Assembly (NCBI GenBank): GCA_021806125.1
Contig: JAJZYC010000024.1
Coordinates: forward strand, 1-13,592
From: a bacterium
Lineage (GTDB): Bacteria; SZUA-79; Acidulodesulfobacterales; Acidulodesulfobacteraceae
Length of the DNA: 13,592 bases
Direction: 5' to 3'
The notes under the pieces are model-generated. The model was not told where the DNA came from, made no database searches, and saw only the letters and a list, made by a program, of their open reading frames with translations. The translations under genes were made by a program, and so were the position numbers. Below are positions 1 through 7,010 of the stretch, piece after piece (position 1 is the stretch's first letter; every line of letters starts with the position of its first letter).

Positions 1-738
1 GACGCCGCATTTAACGGCTTTAAGGCTCTCGGCATGAAAGGCGCAAATATTACTCAGCCTTATAAAACCGAAGTTTTAAAGCATATGCCCTCTTTAAGCG
101 CGGAAGCCGAAACTATAGGAGCAGTGAACACCGTAAATTTGGAAGAAGACGGCAATTACCGCGGATATAATACGGATATAACCGGATTCGCCAGCGCCGT
201 AAATTATGAATTTAAAGAAAATTTAAATGGCGTTAGCGTCATTCTTCTCGGGGCGGGCGGCGCTTCCAGAGCGGTGCTTTATGCTTTGATAAAATACGGC
301 GCAAAAGATATTTTAATAATTAACCGCAGTGCGAACAATGCCGATAAACTTAAAAAAGAAGCCTGTTTATGGAAAACGTCCTTAAAATCGGATGCCGGAA
401 TTGAATCTTGCGATTTTAATTCAGTCGCGGCCTCAAAAAGCATTTTATCGAAAAAATGGGATATTATCGTTAATACCGTAACGCCGTCGGCCGAAAGCGG
501 CAGGTTGATTAATAATTTGTTTGCCGGCTTAAAAAAATTTAAGGGCGGCTTTTTTTTGTTCGATATTTCTTATTCTTCGGAGTCTTCCGGTTTTTTAAAC
601 GTTCTCGAAGAAAAATCGCTTAAGCGCGCGAACGGATTGTCTATGCTGTTATTTCAGGCAGTCGAAAGTTTTTATATCTGGACGGGTAAAAGAGCCGATT
701 TTAAAGTTATCAGGGAAGTTTTAAGCGGTATATTTTAA
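1..738 (+). CDS. aroE: Shikimate dehydrogenase (NADP+), 5'-truncated by window edge
   Basis: Reduces 3-dehydroshikimate to shikimate with NADPH in the cytosolic chorismate pathway. The frame is open from base 1, so the ATG at 34 is internal: the codons before it already read into the substrate-binding segment. Visible are GANITQPYK, whose Lys (codon 22 of the window) matches the family's catalytic Lys, and NTD, whose Asp (codon 59) is its catalytic partner. The Rossmann glycine loop GAGGAS (codons 84-89), an NRS stretch matching the NADP-phosphate-binding NRT motif, and the C-terminal NGLSMLLFQAVESFYIWTG helix are also present. About 40-50 N-terminal residues lie outside the window, judging from where the Lys falls in E. 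coli AroE. The stop is 79 bases before pilB on the same strand, so the two could be co-transcribed. Confidence 0.95.
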   Translation, partial: DAAFNGFKALGMKGANITQPYKTEVLKHMPSLSAEAETIGAVNTVNLEEDGNYRGYNTDITGFASAVNYEFKENLNGVSVILLGAGGASRAVLYALIKYGAKDILIINRSANNADKLKKEACLWKTSLKSDAGIESCDFNSVAASKSILSKKWDIIVNTVTPSAESGRLINNLFAGLKKFKGGFFLFDISYSSESSGFLNVLEEKSLKRANGLSMLLFQAVESFYIWTGKRADFKVIREVLSGIF

Positions 739-743
739 AAATT

Positions 744-772
744 TTGGATTATATGATAAAATTAAATATATA
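744..772 (+). promoter_or_regulatory. Weak candidate sigma-70-like promoter before pilB
   Basis: In the 79-base aroE-pilB gap, TTGGAT (744-749) is followed after 17 bases by TATATA (767-772); a TATAAT also lies at 769-774 with a 19-base spacer. The gap is very AT-rich, so such matches arise easily by chance. I saw no sigma-54 GG/GC element here. Confidence 0.3.
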
Positions 773-817
773 ATTTTGCATTTTGCTTATTTTAAAAAGT
801 TGTTATAAGGGATTCGA

Positions 818-2674
818 ATGAATAAAGACTTCATGCCGTCGATTGATTTTTCAGGCGAAAAGTTGGGCGATATACTGTTAAAGCACGGCGCCGCAAGAAA
901 AGACGACATATCTAACGCCCTGCTGATGCAGGAAAGAATAAGGTCTGGAATAGCCAAGGGCGAAAAGCTTAAAGATTTAAAACTTGGAGAAATTCTTGTA
1001 AAAAACGGCATTATAAGCGCCGCGGAATTAAATTCGGCGCTAGAAGAGCAGAAGCGCGTAGGCGGAAGCATAGGCAGGCAGTTAACGAAGCTCGGCTTCA
1101 TTAAGGATTCGGACCTCGTTTCTTTTCTTTCTAAAGAGTTCGGCGCCGCAACCGTAAATCTGCTTGAAGGCGAAATTCCGGAAAGCGTAATAAAGCTTAT
1201 ACCGCCCGATCTGGCCGTTAAACTGCAGGTGGTTCCTTTTAAAAGGCAGGGCAATACGATGTACCTTGCCGTATCAGACCCTACAAGAGTCGAGGCTCTG
1301 GACGACATAAAATTCCTAACCGGTTTGAATATCGAAATAGTCGTTGCGTCCGAAAATGAAATCGCCTCGGCATTGTCTAAATATTATAATGCCTCCAGTA
1401 TTCTTACCGAAAACAAAGATTATCTTAACTCAATAGCTATCGAGGAAACCAACGAAGAAGTAGATATATCGGAACTTCAAAGGTCGTCTTCCGAACAGCC
1501 TATTATAAAATTCGTAAACAAGGTCCTTCTGGATGCGGTTAAAATGAGCGCAAGCGACATTCATATAGAGCCTTATGAATCCATCGTAAGAGTGAGATAC
1601 CGTATGGACGGAAAATTAATAGAACAGATGAAGATACCCGGCCAGCTCAAAAATCCCATAATTTCGAGATTAAAAATAATGTCGCAGATGGACATAGCCG
1701 AAAGAAGACTGCCGCAGGACGGGCGAATTAAGGCAAGAATGGATAATAAAGAAGTCGATATGAGGGTGTCGTGCCTTCCGACCCTTTTCGGGGAAAAAAT
1801 AGTTATCAGAGTGCTCGATAAATCTAATCTTCAGCTCGATATGAGAAAATTAGGATTTTCCGAAGAACAGTTGAGAGATTTTAAAACTGCTATACACAGA
1901 CCCTACGGGATGATTCTCGTAACCGGTCCTACCGGTTCAGGCAAGACGACTACTTTATACAGCGCGCTTTCGGAGGTGAACAGGCCGGACGTAAACATTT
2001 CGACTGCCGAAGACCCGGTCGAATATAATATTCAGGGAATAAATCAGGTTCTAGTCAACGAAGAAATCGGTTTGACTTTCGCTTCCGCTTTAAGGTCGTT
2101 TCTGAGGCAGGACCCCGATATTATAATGGTCGGGGAAATAAGGGATTTAGAAACGGCCGAAATTGCAATAAAGGCGGCGCTTACTGGGCATCTCGTCCTT
2201 TCGACTATACATACGAATAACGCGTCGTCCACTATATCCAGGCTTATAAATATGAAAGTGGAGCCGTTTCTTGTAGCTTCGAGTTTAAATTTGATTATAG
2301 CGCAGAGGCTTATTAGAAAACTATGCGCCGAATGCAAGGAGCCTTATTATCCAGATGCTAATGCTCTGGTTAAATCTGGATTTACAAACGCCGAAATTGC
2401 AGGAAAGCGTTTTTATAAGGCAAAAGGCTGTCCGGTATGCAATAAAACGGGCTATAAAGGAAGAATAGCCATATACGAAGTTCTTAACGTCGGAGACGAA
2501 GTTAAGAACAAAATTTATGAAAACGCCAACGAATTTGAAATACAAAGGGTTGCGGTAAATAATGGAATGAAGCTGTTAAAAGAATCGGCAAAAGAAAAAT
2601 TTTTAGACGGAACAACTTCGCTGGAAGAAATTATCCAGTATTTAGACGAAAAAAGCTTAGATATTCAAACTTGA
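818..2674 (+). CDS. pilB: Type IV pilus extension ATPase PilB (GspE/PilB family)
   Basis: Hexameric cytoplasmic ATPase that powers pilin polymerisation through PilC. It has 618 residues, somewhat longer than the usual 560-570. The N-terminus has three copies of an LGxxLxxxG...Q motif (residues 15-38, 55-78, 84-107) of the MshEN/GspE N-terminal type. The second and third are separated by 5 residues, as in cyclic-di-GMP-binding MshEN domains; the first is extra. The ATPase core shows Walker A GPTGSGKT (370-377), the Asp-box AEDPVEY (Glu398-Asp399), Walker B DPDIIMVGEIRD (432-443) and the His-box (His458, His465). Two CxxC pairs (Cys503/506 and Cys538/541) form the zinc site typical of PilB/GspE and absent from PilT. 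The ATG at 818 is preceded by AAGGGA (807-812). The zinc site and the neighbouring pilT and pilC favour PilB over a type II secretion GspE. Confidence 0.95.
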   Translation: MNKDFMPSIDFSGEKLGDILLKHGAARKDDISNALLMQERIRSGIAKGEKLKDLKLGEILVKNGIISAAELNSALEEQKRVGGSIGRQLTKLGFIKDSDLVSFLSKEFGAATVNLLEGEIPESVIKLIPPDLAVKLQVVPFKRQGNTMYLAVSDPTRVEALDDIKFLTGLNIEIVVASENEIASALSKYYNASSILTENKDYLNSIAIEETNEEVDISELQRSSSEQPIIKFVNKVLLDAVKMSASDIHIEPYESIVRVRYRMDGKLIEQMKIPGQLKNPIISRLKIMSQMDIAERRLPQDGRIKARMDNKEVDMRVSCLPTLFGEKIVIRVLDKSNLQLDMRKLGFSEEQLRDFKTAIHRPYGMILVTGPTGSGKTTTLYSALSEVNRPDVNISTAEDPVEYNIQGINQVLVNEEIGLTFASALRSFLRQDPDIIMVGEIRDLETAEIAIKAALTGHLVLSTIHTNNASSTISRLINMKVEPFLVASSLNLIIAQRLIRKLCAECKEPYYPDANALVKSGFTNAEIAGKRFYKAKGCPVCNKTGYKGRIAIYEVLNVGDEVKNKIYENANEFEIQRVAVNNGMKLLKESAKEKFLDGTTSLEEIIQYLDEKSLDIQT

Positions 2675-2699
2675 CATAAAAGTTTTTTTATTATATTTA
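2671..2699 (+). promoter_or_regulatory. Candidate internal promoter for pilT, overlapping the pilB stop
   Basis: A perfect TTGACA (2671-2676) overlaps the pilB TGA stop (2672-2674). Seventeen bases on is TATTTA (2694-2699), a mediocre -10, followed by other AT-rich -10-like hexamers (TATATT at 2700-2705). The 60-base pilB-pilT gap is wider than that between pilT and pilC, which leaves room for a promoter giving pilT-pilC extra expression. Confidence 0.35.
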
Positions 2700-2734
2700 T
2701 ATATTATGTAAAAAAATATTAAAAGGAGCCGCAT

Positions 2735-3940
2735 ATGCCGTCAATTGCCGATTTATTAAAAACAACCGTGGACCAGGGGGCTTCCGATCTTCATATAGCG
2801 GCAGGAACTCCGCCGCAAATAAGGCTTAGGGGTTCTCTCGTTCCGCTCAATTTTCCAGTGCTTTCTCCTTCCGATACGCAGGGTCTGTGTTACAGCGTGA
2901 TTACGGACTTGCAGAAAAAAAAGTTTGAAGAAACGCACGAACTTGATTTTTCTTTCAGCCAGAAAGGCGTTTCACGGTTCAGAGGCAATTTATATTACGA
3001 TAGGGGCGCCGTTGCAGGGGCGTTCAGGGTTATACCTCATGAGATTCCTTCTATAGATTTACTGGGTCTTCCGCCTATGATAAGGGAAATTATCAAATCG
3101 CCAAGAGGCCTCATACTCGTTACCGGACCCACCGGTTCCGGTAAAACAACCACCCTTGCTTCTATGATAGATGCCATAAATCAGACAAGGCATGAACATA
3201 TAATTACTATCGAAGATCCTATAGAATATGTTTTTCCGCACAAAGGATGCCTTGTTAACCAGAGGGAGATAGGGCAGGATTCAAGCAGTTTTTCGGAGGC
3301 GTTAAGGCACATATTAAGAGAAGACCCGGATGTAGTTCTCGTCGGCGAAATAAGAGATATGGAAACCATGGAAGCCGCTCTTACCATTGCCGAAACCGGG
3401 CACCTTACTTTCGGAACGCTTCATACGAATTCTGCCGTTCAAACTATAAGCAGAGTAATAGATATATTTCCTCCTAACCAGCAGCCGGAAGTAAGGTCTT
3501 CGCTTTCCTTGTCTCTCGTCGCCGTCCTGTCGCAAACGCTTATACCGAGGATAGACACTGCAGGCAGAGTGCTGGCGGCTGAATTGATGATACCTAACGC
3601 CGCGATAAGAAATCTGATAAGAGAAAATAAAATACATCAGATTTATTCCCAGCTTCAGCTCGGACAGGAAAAGTTCGGAATGCAGACGCTGAATCAGGCG
3701 CTGGCGTCGCTCGTAAATAAAAAAATAATAAGCGAAGAAGACGCATACAACAGATCGTCCGACATAGAAGAATTAAAGCAGGCTATAAGTTCCGGAGTTA
3801 TGTCTAAAGGCGGATTAATGGGGAATGCGGGAACCTCCATTTCCAATAATGCCGGACAGAGCAATATGGGTTCTATGACCGGCAAACCTGATATCGGCGG
3901 AGATAAACCTTTTTCGGGAATAGATTTCGGTAATTTATAA
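2735..3940 (+). CDS. pilT: Type IV pilus retraction ATPase PilT
   Basis: Cytoplasmic hexameric ATPase that depolymerises the pilus, driving twitching motility and DNA or surface pulling. The N-terminus (DLLKTTVDQGASDLHI) is the PilT PAS-like start. Walker A GPTGSGKT is at 131-138, the Asp-box is TIEDPIEYV, Walker B DPDVVLVGEIRDMET spans 197-211, and the His-box is GHLTFGTLHTN. The PilT-specific AIRNLIRE motif (290-297), needed for retraction in the family, is intact. No CxxC zinc pairs are present, unlike PilB. At 401 residues it is longer than the usual 345-370: residues 352-401 form a Gly/Ser/Asn/Met-rich, probably disordered tail. The start is set by AAGGAG (2723-2728) six bases before the ATG. 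The pilC SD follows the stop directly, so the two are surely co-transcribed. Confidence 0.96.
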   Translation: MPSIADLLKTTVDQGASDLHIAAGTPPQIRLRGSLVPLNFPVLSPSDTQGLCYSVITDLQKKKFEETHELDFSFSQKGVSRFRGNLYYDRGAVAGAFRVIPHEIPSIDLLGLPPMIREIIKSPRGLILVTGPTGSGKTTTLASMIDAINQTRHEHIITIEDPIEYVFPHKGCLVNQREIGQDSSSFSEALRHILREDPDVVLVGEIRDMETMEAALTIAETGHLTFGTLHTNSAVQTISRVIDIFPPNQQPEVRSSLSLSLVAVLSQTLIPRIDTAGRVLAAELMIPNAAIRNLIRENKIHQIYSQLQLGQEKFGMQTLNQALASLVNKKIISEEDAYNRSSDIEELKQAISSGVMSKGGLMGNAGTSISNNAGQSNMGSMTGKPDIGGDKPFSGIDFGNL

Positions 3941-3954
3941 TCGGAGGCGGGTAA

Positions 3955-5181
3955 ATGGCGACCTATCAATGGAAAGGCAAAAAACACACCGGAGAATATT
4001 TAAAAGGGGAAATTACCGCCGAAAATTATCAGCAGGTTATTGAAGAGATAAGAAAAAAGGATGCTTATCCCATAAGCGTAAAGAAAAAAAGCGAATTTTT
4101 CACGTTAAGCCTTCATGGAACAAAAGAAATAAGTCCCAATACCAAGATAAGCGATAACAATCTTATAGTATTTACCAGACAGTTCTCTTCTCTTATAGAA
4201 TCTGGAGTGCCTATACTACAAGGTTTGTCTATAATGATAGAACAGCAGAAAAATAAAGAATTGAAAGGCATTCTGACTAAAATAAGGGAAGGCATAGAGA
4301 GCGGATCGTCTTTGTCCGACAGCCTTAGAAAATTCCCCAAGGTCTTTAACGACTTATATGTTAACCTTGTGGAATCCGGAGAAAAAGGCGGAGTTTTAGA
4401 CAGGGTTTTCAAAAGGCTTTCCGTATATTTCGAGAAAATATTAAAGCTGAAAAGAAAGATTAAAGGAGCGATGATATATCCTATAGTAGTTTTAAGCGTC
4501 GCAATCGGGGTTATCGTTATTCTTATGACTTTCGTTATTCCGGTATTTGCAAATCTCTTTTCGAGCGTCGGCGCAAAATTGCCCGCTCTTACCAGAGACG
4601 TTATAGGTTTTTCCGATTTTATGAGGACATATATACTTTATATAATAATTACGTTAGGCGCGGCGATATTTGCCCTAAAGGCCTATCATAAAAAAGAAAG
4701 CGGAAAAAGAAATATCGACAGAATAATACTTAAGATACCTGTTATCGGAATACTGCTTAAAAAGGTCGCTATAGCGAGATTTGCAAGAACGCTTTCTACC
4801 ATGGTAGAAAGCGGGGTGCCGATACTTGCCGGGCTTGCCATAGTTTCTAAAACAAGCGGCAATAAAATCATAGAAGAATCTTTAATGCAGACGAAAGAGG
4901 ATGTTTCTTCCGGTTCGCCATTAAGCGCCGCTTTGAATAAAACCAAGCTATTCCCCCCCCTCGTTATCCAGATGGTTATGGTAGGGGAAAAAACCGGAAA
5001 TCTTGATGCGATGCTCGCCAAAGTTGCCGATTATTACGACGAGGAAGTCGATAATGCCGTTAATAACCTCACGCAGATGCTGGAACCGGCGCTTATAATA
5101 TTTCTCGGCATAGTAGTTGGAACGCTGGTCGTTGCGATGTATCTTCCGATATTCAATCTCGGAAAAGCTATTAAGGGATGA
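3955..5181 (+). CDS. pilC: Type IV pilus inner-membrane platform protein PilC (T2SSF family)
   Basis: Polytopic inner-membrane protein that couples the PilB and PilT motors to the pilin fibre. The 408 residues match the family length. A short N-terminal cytoplasmic part is followed by two T2SSF repeats: the first has FTRQFSSLIESGVPILQGL and LVESGEKGGVLD, the second FARTLSTMVESGVPILAGL and MVMVGEKTGNLDAML. Membrane segments are visible near residues 175-195, 226-241 and 379-400. The ATG at 3955 follows GGAGG (3943-3947) and lies 14 bases after the pilT stop. The stop overlaps the pilS start as ATGA. A run of eight C at 4953-4960 encodes Phe-Pro-Pro-Leu (333-336) inside a conserved motif. Confidence 0.96.
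   Translation: MATYQWKGKKHTGEYLKGEITAENYQQVIEEIRKKDAYPISVKKKSEFFTLSLHGTKEISPNTKISDNNLIVFTRQFSSLIESGVPILQGLSIMIEQQKNKELKGILTKIREGIESGSSLSDSLRKFPKVFNDLYVNLVESGEKGGVLDRVFKRLSVYFEKILKLKRKIKGAMIYPIVVLSVAIGVIVILMTFVIPVFANLFSSVGAKLPALTRDVIGFSDFMRTYILYIIITLGAAIFALKAYHKKESGKRNIDRIILKIPVIGILLKKVAIARFARTLSTMVESGVPILAGLAIVSKTSGNKIIEESLMQTKEDVSSGSPLSAALNKTKLFPPLVIQMVMVGEKTGNLDAMLAKVADYYDEEVDNAVNNLTQMLEPALIIFLGIVVGTLVVAMYLPIFNLGKAIKG
4953..4960 (+). repeat. C8 homopolymer inside pilC
   Basis: Eight consecutive C within codons 333-336 (Phe-Pro-Pro-Leu) of pilC. The frame is intact across it. It is the only long C or G run I noticed in this AT-rich window. A one-base slip would truncate PilC before its last membrane segment. 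Confidence 0.9.
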
Positions 5182-6905
5182 ATAACGATAATAAAAGCGT
5201 TTATAGGGATATACACGGCAAGATAAGATTTACGATAATTTTTAGAATTCTTGCCTTTTCGGTAATTATCCTTGTCTATATCCTGGCGAATTTTAAAAAT
5301 ATAGTCCGCTATTCCGTTTCCGTTTATTTATCTATAGCTTCGGCAATACTGCTTACCTCTATTTATTACGCAATTCTCGTTTATCTCAAAAAAAAAGAAA
5401 ATTACAGGTTTTTAATATATTTCGGCTTTGTCCAGCTGTTTGCCGATTTTATTTTTATATCTTTCATAGTTTTATTTAACGGTGGCATAAACGATAAATT
5501 TATTTTCTTGTATTATTTATTAATATTAATTTCCGGATTTATTTTTTTAAGAGCCGGAGTAATGATATCCGGTATAGCATCAGCTATAGCTATCGGACTG
5601 TCTGCCGATTTGCAGTATTATTTCGATATTGGATATCACTCCTATTTTTTATACAATCCCGATAAGCTGTTATTTATAACAAGCACTAATATACTCGGCG
5701 TTTTAATATTCAGCTGGCTTCTGTATCATTTTTCGGGAGAACTGGGTATGCTTAGCGATACGATTGTCGAAAGGGATGAATTTATAAAAAATTCGCAAAA
5801 TTTTAACAGGGAGCTTTTTAACAGCTTTTCGCAGGGAATTATAGTTCTCGATGAAGGCTATTCGGTTATTTTTTTGAACTCCGCCGCCGCCGATATGCTT
5901 AATTTAAATTCAGTCGAAGGTGATTTTAAGCATAAATCCGGTATTCTGCATAAATTTAACGTCAAAATAACTGACATTTTTGAAAACTTTCCGACGGATT
6001 TATTGGAAATAAAAGAAAGATATACCGAAAATAATCTGGAACGCTTTGAGTTAAACCATAAAAATATGGTCATAGGGTTCGGGATGACAAAACTGGAAAC
6101 TGAAGGGTATAGGATAGGCAGATACATTTTATTGTTCAGGGATATAACATATGTAAAACAGCTGGAATTAGAGTCTAAGATTAACGAAGGGCTGACAACC
6201 GCCGGAAAGCTTGCGGGATGGCTAGCGCACGAAATAAGAAATCCTCTTTCGGCTATAAACACGTCTATATATGTTTTAAGCTCCGAAAATATGGACTCTA
6301 AAGAAGGCGACTACGCCAGGCTAATAGGTATTATAGCAACCGAAGTCCGTAAATTGGATAATCTGGTAAGCGATTTTTTAGGTTTTGTGAAGATAAAGTC
6401 TAAAACTATAGGCGGAAACGGGAATTTTGAAAAATTCAACTTGTTTTTATTTTTAGAAGAATTAGTCTCGAGATATGCTTTCAACTCGATTAAAATTCAT
6501 AACAGCGTCGGCAAGGACGCTGAAATATTCTCCGAAAAAAGCAGAATAGGACAGATATTTGCAAATGTAATTCAAAATGCCGTACAATCCATAGAAAGAA
6601 AGTCGTCGCTCGTTAAAAACAGCGAATGCAATGCGGGAATTATAAGAATAGGTTCAAAAAAGATAAAAAACGGAATGGATAAAAATTATATTTCTATCGG
6701 TGTTTCGGATAACGGAGAAGGAATGGACGATTTTACGAGAAAAAATGCTTTCAAGCCGCTTTTTACGACGAAGGAAAACGGTTTCGGATTAGGACTGTCG
6801 ATAGTCTATTCGATAACGGAAAGCTTGGGCGGAGAAGCAAACATTACAAGCAGGGCGGGAAAGGGAACTTTAATAAGAATAAATATACCGCAAATGCCGA
6901 ACTAA
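5178..6905 (+). CDS. pilS: Sensor histidine kinase PilS
   Basis: Membrane sensor kinase partnered with PilR; in studied species PilS senses pilin levels in the inner membrane and controls pilA transcription. It has 575 residues. Roughly six hydrophobic helices occupy residues 17-185, with no large periplasmic domain. A PAS-like segment (about 208-330; QGIIVLDEGYSVIFLNSAA) follows, then the HisKA domain with phospho-acceptor His351 in HEIRNPLSAI. The catalytic HATPase domain has N-box residues Asn463 and Asn467, G1 DNGEGMD (511-517), an F-box-like FKPLFTTKE, and G2 GFGLGLSI (535-542). All kinase boxes look intact, and I see no HAMP domain. The ATG overlaps the pilC stop (ATGA), and AAGGG touches the ATG with no spacing, so translation probably relies on coupling to pilC. 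The PilS assignment over another NtrB-like kinase rests on the pil neighbours and on pilR next to it. Confidence 0.9.
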   Translation: MNNDNKSVYRDIHGKIRFTIIFRILAFSVIILVYILANFKNIVRYSVSVYLSIASAILLTSIYYAILVYLKKKENYRFLIYFGFVQLFADFIFISFIVLFNGGINDKFIFLYYLLILISGFIFLRAGVMISGIASAIAIGLSADLQYYFDIGYHSYFLYNPDKLLFITSTNILGVLIFSWLLYHFSGELGMLSDTIVERDEFIKNSQNFNRELFNSFSQGIIVLDEGYSVIFLNSAAADMLNLNSVEGDFKHKSGILHKFNVKITDIFENFPTDLLEIKERYTENNLERFELNHKNMVIGFGMTKLETEGYRIGRYILLFRDITYVKQLELESKINEGLTTAGKLAGWLAHEIRNPLSAINTSIYVLSSENMDSKEGDYARLIGIIATEVRKLDNLVSDFLGFVKIKSKTIGGNGNFEKFNLFLFLEELVSRYAFNSIKIHNSVGKDAEIFSEKSRIGQIFANVIQNAVQSIERKSSLVKNSECNAGIIRIGSKKIKNGMDKNYISIGVSDNGEGMDDFTRKNAFKPLFTTKENGFGLGLSIVYSITESLGGEANITSRAGKGTLIRINIPQMPN

Positions 6906-6911
6906 ATAACT

Positions 6912-6959
6912 CTGGATGAGCTTCGCTGTACTTCGTTTCCCGCTTTCGCGGGAATCCAG
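6912..6959. repeat. Palindromic hairpin element in the pilS-pilR gap
   Basis: The gap holds an inverted repeat: TTCCCGC (6937-6943) and GCGGGAA (6948-6954) around a TTTC loop, enclosed by CTGGA (6912-6916) and TCCAG (6955-6959). The left side carries a 20-base bulge with two CTTCG copies. The core resembles the CCCGC-TTTC-GCGGG small repeats scattered in many bacterial genomes, including the Neisseria dRS3 type (ATTCCC-N8-GGGAAT). No T-tract follows, so it is not a classic terminator; it might stabilise mRNA or lower PilR relative to PilS. Confidence 0.7.
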
Positions 6960-7010
6960 GAAAAAATTCTGACGGTGATTTTTAATGATATATTTAAAAT
7001 TTGTTTTAAA

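Noticed and set aside
739..817. Sigma-54 promoter upstream of pilB (TTGCA at 776-780)
   Set aside because: No GG dinucleotide at the required distance upstream, so the -24 element is missing.
787..1308. Long antisense ORFs such as this one, and others opposite pilT, pilC, pilS, nusA and infB
   Set aside because: They are mirrored by clear + strand genes with intact conserved motifs; their Ser-rich content reflects the complement of the coding strand.
5388..5396. A9 tract early in pilS as a phase-variation site
   Set aside because: Long A or T runs are common in this AT-rich sequence (for example T8 at 550-557 in aroE), so this one is not distinctive; the frame is intact.
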